Shown one piece after another: positions 7,394-9,450 of a DNA stretch of 9,450 nucleotides; within the stretch, counting starts at the first letter, position 1; every line of letters starts with the position of its first letter. A program made the position numbers and the translations under genes. Location of the stretch: contig JAFLSH010000111.1 of the NCBI GenBank assembly GCA_022511055.1, positions 1-9,450 of the forward strand, written 5' to 3'. The stretch is from Prevotella sp. (GTDB lineage: Bacteria; Bacteroidota; Bacteroidia; Bacteroidales; Bacteroidaceae). A model generated the notes under the pieces. That model was not told the origin of the DNA, did no database searches, and was given only the letters and a program-made list of their open reading frames with translations.

Positions 7394-9100
7394 ATGAGTC
7401 AAAAAACGTCTAATCGGTTCATGCCCCTGTGGCTGGCTCTCTGCATGATTCTTGGCATCTTTGTCGGCAGCTTCATCTCGAGCCGCTTTTCGGGCAACAG
7501 GCTGAGCATCATCAACTCGGGCAGCAACAAGCTGAACGACCTGCTGCACATTGTTGATGACCAGTATGTCGATACGGTCAATGTGAACGACCTGGTGGAG
7601 AAGGCAGTGCCGCAGATTCTGGCGGAGCTGGACCCGCATTCAGTCTACATCTCGACGAAAGACGTGCAGCGGGCAGAAGACGACCTGAAGGGCTCCTTCT
7701 TCGGGGTCGGCATTGAGTTCACCATTCGCAAGGACACCATTCACGTTCAGAACGTGATACCCAACGGCCCCTCTGAGCGGGCCGGGCTGCTGGCGGGCGA
7801 CAAGATAGTCGAGGTCGACGGCAAGCCTTTCGTTGGCAAGGAAGTGACCAACGACGAGGCCATGCGCCGGCTGAAGGGCGAGAAAGACACCAAGGTGGTC
7901 TTGGGCGTGCTGCGCTATAAGGAGAAGACCGTGCGCCACTTTACCGTCACCCGCGGCGAGATACCTATGAAGAGCGTGACGGCCACCTACATGCTCGACC
8001 GCGAGACGGGCTACATAAAGGTGAAGAACTTTGGCGAGAAGACCTATCCCGAACTGCTCATCGCCCTGGCCCAGCTCTCCCAGCAGGGCTTCCGCAACCT
8101 GGTCATCGACCTGCGCGGCAACACGGGCGGCTACCTGGCCTCGGCCGTGCAGATGGCCAATGAGTTTCTGACCAAGGGCAATCTCATTGTCTACACCGAG
8201 GGGCGCCGCTCGCCCCGACAGGAGTATCGCAGCGATGGGCGCGGCTCTTACCAGCACCTGCCCTTGGTGGTGCTAATCGACGAGGGCTCTGCCTCGGCCT
8301 CAGAAATCTTTGCCGGGGCCATTCAGGACAACGACCGCGGCACCATCATTGGCCGGCGCTCATTCGGCAAGGGGCTGGTGCAGCAGCCGGTCACCCTGCA
8401 CGACGGCTCCGTGATTCGCCTGACCATAGCCCGCTACTACAGCCCCTCGGGCCGCTGCATTCAGAAGCCATACACCAGCGGCTCTGACAAGACCTACGAG
8501 GAAGACATTCTCACCCGCTATCAGCATGGCGAGTTCTTCTCGGGCGACAGCATCAAGCACGAAGGCCCCGAATACCACACCCGCAACGGCCGCGTGGTCT
8601 ATGGCGGCGGCGGTATCACGCCCGACATCTTTGTCGGCGAAGACACGCTGGGCGTAACCTCTTATTACAAGGAGGCAGCCGTGAGCGGCCTGATTTTGCA
8701 GTTTGCCTACGAGTACACCGACGAGAATCGGCCCGCGCTCTCGCGCTACAAGACGGTCGCAGAGCTGGAGGCATATCTGAAGAAGCTGAACACCGTGGAG
8801 CTGTTTGCCGCCTACGCCGAGAAGAACGGACTGAAGCGCCGCAACCTGATGATTCAGAAGAGCCATAAGCTCCTGGAGCGCTACATCAACAGCCGCCTGG
8901 TCTACAACATGCTCGACGAGCAGGCGTGGACAGAATATCTGAATCAGAACGACCCCGCCATCGCCGAGGCGTTCCGCATCTTCCGCCAGGGCAAGGCATT
9001 CCCCCAGAATCAGGAGCAGCCCGAGGCGAAGCAGAAAGTCGCCATGGCCTATGACTATCGGAACACACACATCAAGACGACCGTGATAGCCCGCGCATAA
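7394..9100 (+). CDS. S41-family C-terminal processing protease (CtpA/Prc type) with PDZ domain
   Basis: A 568-residue periplasmic serine protease held by one N-terminal hydrophobic segment at about residues 10-27. A short helical region precedes a PDZ domain at about 95-190 (GSFFGVGIEF, then GPSERAGLLAGDKIVEVDG). The protease core is at about 190-365, with a Bacteroidetes-type C-terminal extension of roughly 200 residues that is rich in helices. The catalytic residues can be read by spacing: Ser301 in GSASASEI, Lys326 (25 residues on) in SFGKGLVQ, and Gln330, matching the Ser-Lys-Gln triad described for CtpB. Such proteases trim or degrade periplasmic and envelope proteins from the C-terminus. 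ATG 7394 is chosen; an upstream TTG at 7385 adds three residues with no other support. The last codons run into a repeat region. Confidence 0.95.
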   Translation: MSQKTSNRFMPLWLALCMILGIFVGSFISSRFSGNRLSIINSGSNKLNDLLHIVDDQYVDTVNVNDLVEKAVPQILAELDPHSVYISTKDVQRAEDDLKGSFFGVGIEFTIRKDTIHVQNVIPNGPSERAGLLAGDKIVEVDGKPFVGKEVTNDEAMRRLKGEKDTKVVLGVLRYKEKTVRHFTVTRGEIPMKSVTATYMLDRETGYIKVKNFGEKTYPELLIALAQLSQQGFRNLVIDLRGNTGGYLASAVQMANEFLTKGNLIVYTEGRRSPRQEYRSDGRGSYQHLPLVVLIDEGSASASEIFAGAIQDNDRGTIIGRRSFGKGLVQQPVTLHDGSVIRLTIARYYSPSGRCIQKPYTSGSDKTYEEDILTRYQHGEFFSGDSIKHEGPEYHTRNGRVVYGGGGITPDIFVGEDTLGVTSYYKEAAVSGLILQFAYEYTDENRPALSRYKTVAELEAYLKKLNTVELFAAYAEKNGLKRRNLMIQKSHKLLERYINSRLVYNMLDEQAWTEYLNQNDPAIAEAFRIFRQGKAFPQNQEQPEAKQKVAMAYDYRNTHIKTTVIARA

Positions 9101-9185
9101 AATAGCCAGTCTGCACCGCATGAGATAGTCATTCTGCGCTGCACGATAGCTACCTGCTTCGCCTGATAGCCATTCCGCGCGTATA
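9085..9185. repeat. Degenerate ~21-nt direct repeat, about five units
   Basis: Units opening with GATAG (or AATAG) start at 9085, 9101, 9124, 9145 and 9165, with lengths of 16, 23, 21, 20 and 21 nt. Most go on with a pyrimidine-rich core and a GC-rich end, for example GATAGTCATTCTGCGCTGCAC and GATAGCCATTCCGCGCGTATA. The first unit overlaps the last codons and stop of the S41 protease gene. Units are too divergent and too short for CRISPR. Function is unknown. Confidence 0.6.
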
Positions 9186-9209
9186 GTAGCTAATCAAACT
9201 GAATGCCCC

Positions 9210-9262
9210 ACACCCTCGACACCCCCGACACCCAAATTGGGTGTCGGGGGTGTCGAGGGTGT
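9210..9262. repeat. Perfect inverted repeat, 26-nt arms around a single central base
   Basis: The arms match without mismatch about position 9236, so either strand could fold into a long GC-rich hairpin, or the DNA into a cruciform. Each arm is itself built on a 9-nt period: ACACCCTCG, ACACCCCCG, ACACCC. A T-run on the plus strand starts at 9274, 11 nt after the stem. An intrinsic terminator for the S41 protease transcript is therefore possible but atypical, given the arm length, the 109-nt distance from the stop codon and the detached T-run. Confidence 0.9.
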
Positions 9263-9285
9263 AGCCAGAAAAATTTTTTCGCTAT

Positions 9286-9321
9286 CATATATACGCGTGC
9301 GCGCATACATGCGCGCGCGTA
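9286..9321. repeat. 36-bp alternating pyrimidine-purine tract (Z-DNA candidate)
   Basis: Every step from C9286 to A9321 alternates pyrimidine and purine. The AT-rich first 8 bp are followed by 28 bp dominated by CG, CA and TG steps, including CGCGTGCGCGC and GCGCGCGCG. Within it GCGCGCAT (9299-9306) and ATGCGCGC (9309-9316) form an inverted repeat around AC. Such tracts favour left-handed Z-DNA under negative supercoiling. Confidence 0.85.
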
Positions 9322-9344
9322 GTCACATCGTAAAAATCTTCATC

Positions 9345-9407
9345 CCTACCGCCCCTACTAAACCTACTGCACCTACCAAACCTACCATACCTACCCCAAC
9401 TACCCAC
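9345..9407. repeat. 9-nt tandem repeat, seven units (CCTACYNNN)
   Basis: Units begin at 9345, 9354, 9363, 9372, 9381, 9390 and 9399 with no break in the period. The first six bases are CCTACC or CCTACT in six units and ACTACC in the last, while the last three bases vary. On the plus strand it would read as Pro-Thr-X triplets. The minus strand carries regularly spaced GG pairs (GGTAGG). No function is known to me. Confidence 0.85.
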
Positions 9408-9450
9408 TTCAAACTCACTTTTTCAGAAAACTCCATGCTTTAGGAAAATT

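Larger units (their letters stand above)
9101..9450. other. Non-coding, structure-rich intergenic region
   Basis: About 350 nt without a credible gene. In order it holds the tail of the degenerate 21-nt repeat, a perfect palindrome (9210-9262), an A5T6 run (9269-9279), an alternating pyrimidine-purine tract (9286-9321), a 9-nt tandem repeat (9345-9407) and an AT-rich end with nothing recognisable. The reading frame at 9237-9443 is only a translation of these repeats. Confidence 0.7.

Noticed and set aside
9085..9407. CRISPR array
   Set aside because: The units are short, divergent and contiguous, without spacers of constant length, and no cas gene is near.
9237..9443. Reading frame with Pro-Thr-X repeats, 68 codons
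   Set aside because: It starts inside the palindrome, crosses the alternating tract and the 9-nt array, has no recognisable domain or start signal, and is fully explained by the repeats.

Overview
The window looks like chromosomal DNA from a member of the Bacteroidales, most likely Prevotellaceae or a close relative. The grounds are the protein families (DUF4199, DUF6452- and DUF6048-like proteins, a Bacteroidetes-type S41 protease), the near absence of Shine-Dalgarno sequences, and several promoter -7 boxes of the Bacteroidetes form TAnnTTTG. Genus is inferred from memory of these families, not from a search.

Region 1 (1-311) holds two RNA genes on the minus strand: the signal recognition particle RNA (ffs, about 53-150) and, only 3 nt after its 3' end, a tRNA-Thr(TGT) cut off by the window edge. 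Their promoter and the promoter of the plus-strand genes diverge across an AT-rich spacer.

Region 2 (312-4745) is a tightly packed plus-strand run of six genes: a four-helix DUF4199 membrane protein, a membrane-anchored family 2 glycosyltransferase of the polyprenyl-phosphate type, a DUF6452-like lipoprotein candidate, a DUF6048-like outer-membrane barrel candidate (50 bp overlap with the gene before it), a membrane-anchored FAD:protein FMN transferase (ApbE), and a Crp/Fnr-type regulator. Five of the six concern the cell envelope, so the run reads as an envelope operon ending in a regulator.

Region 3 (4746-9100) starts with its own -7 box and carries an M3 metallopeptidase (Dcp type), a dCMP deaminase and an S41 C-terminal processing protease. 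These are housekeeping peptide turnover, dTTP precursor supply and periplasmic proteolysis.

Region 4 (9101-9450) has no credible gene but is dense in structure: a degenerate ~21-nt repeat that begins in the last codons of the protease gene, a perfect palindrome with 26-nt arms, an A5T6 tract, a 36-bp strictly alternating pyrimidine-purine tract, and seven units of a 9-nt repeat. This is the part of the window that ordinary annotation does not explain. No mobile element, CRISPR array or defence system was seen.
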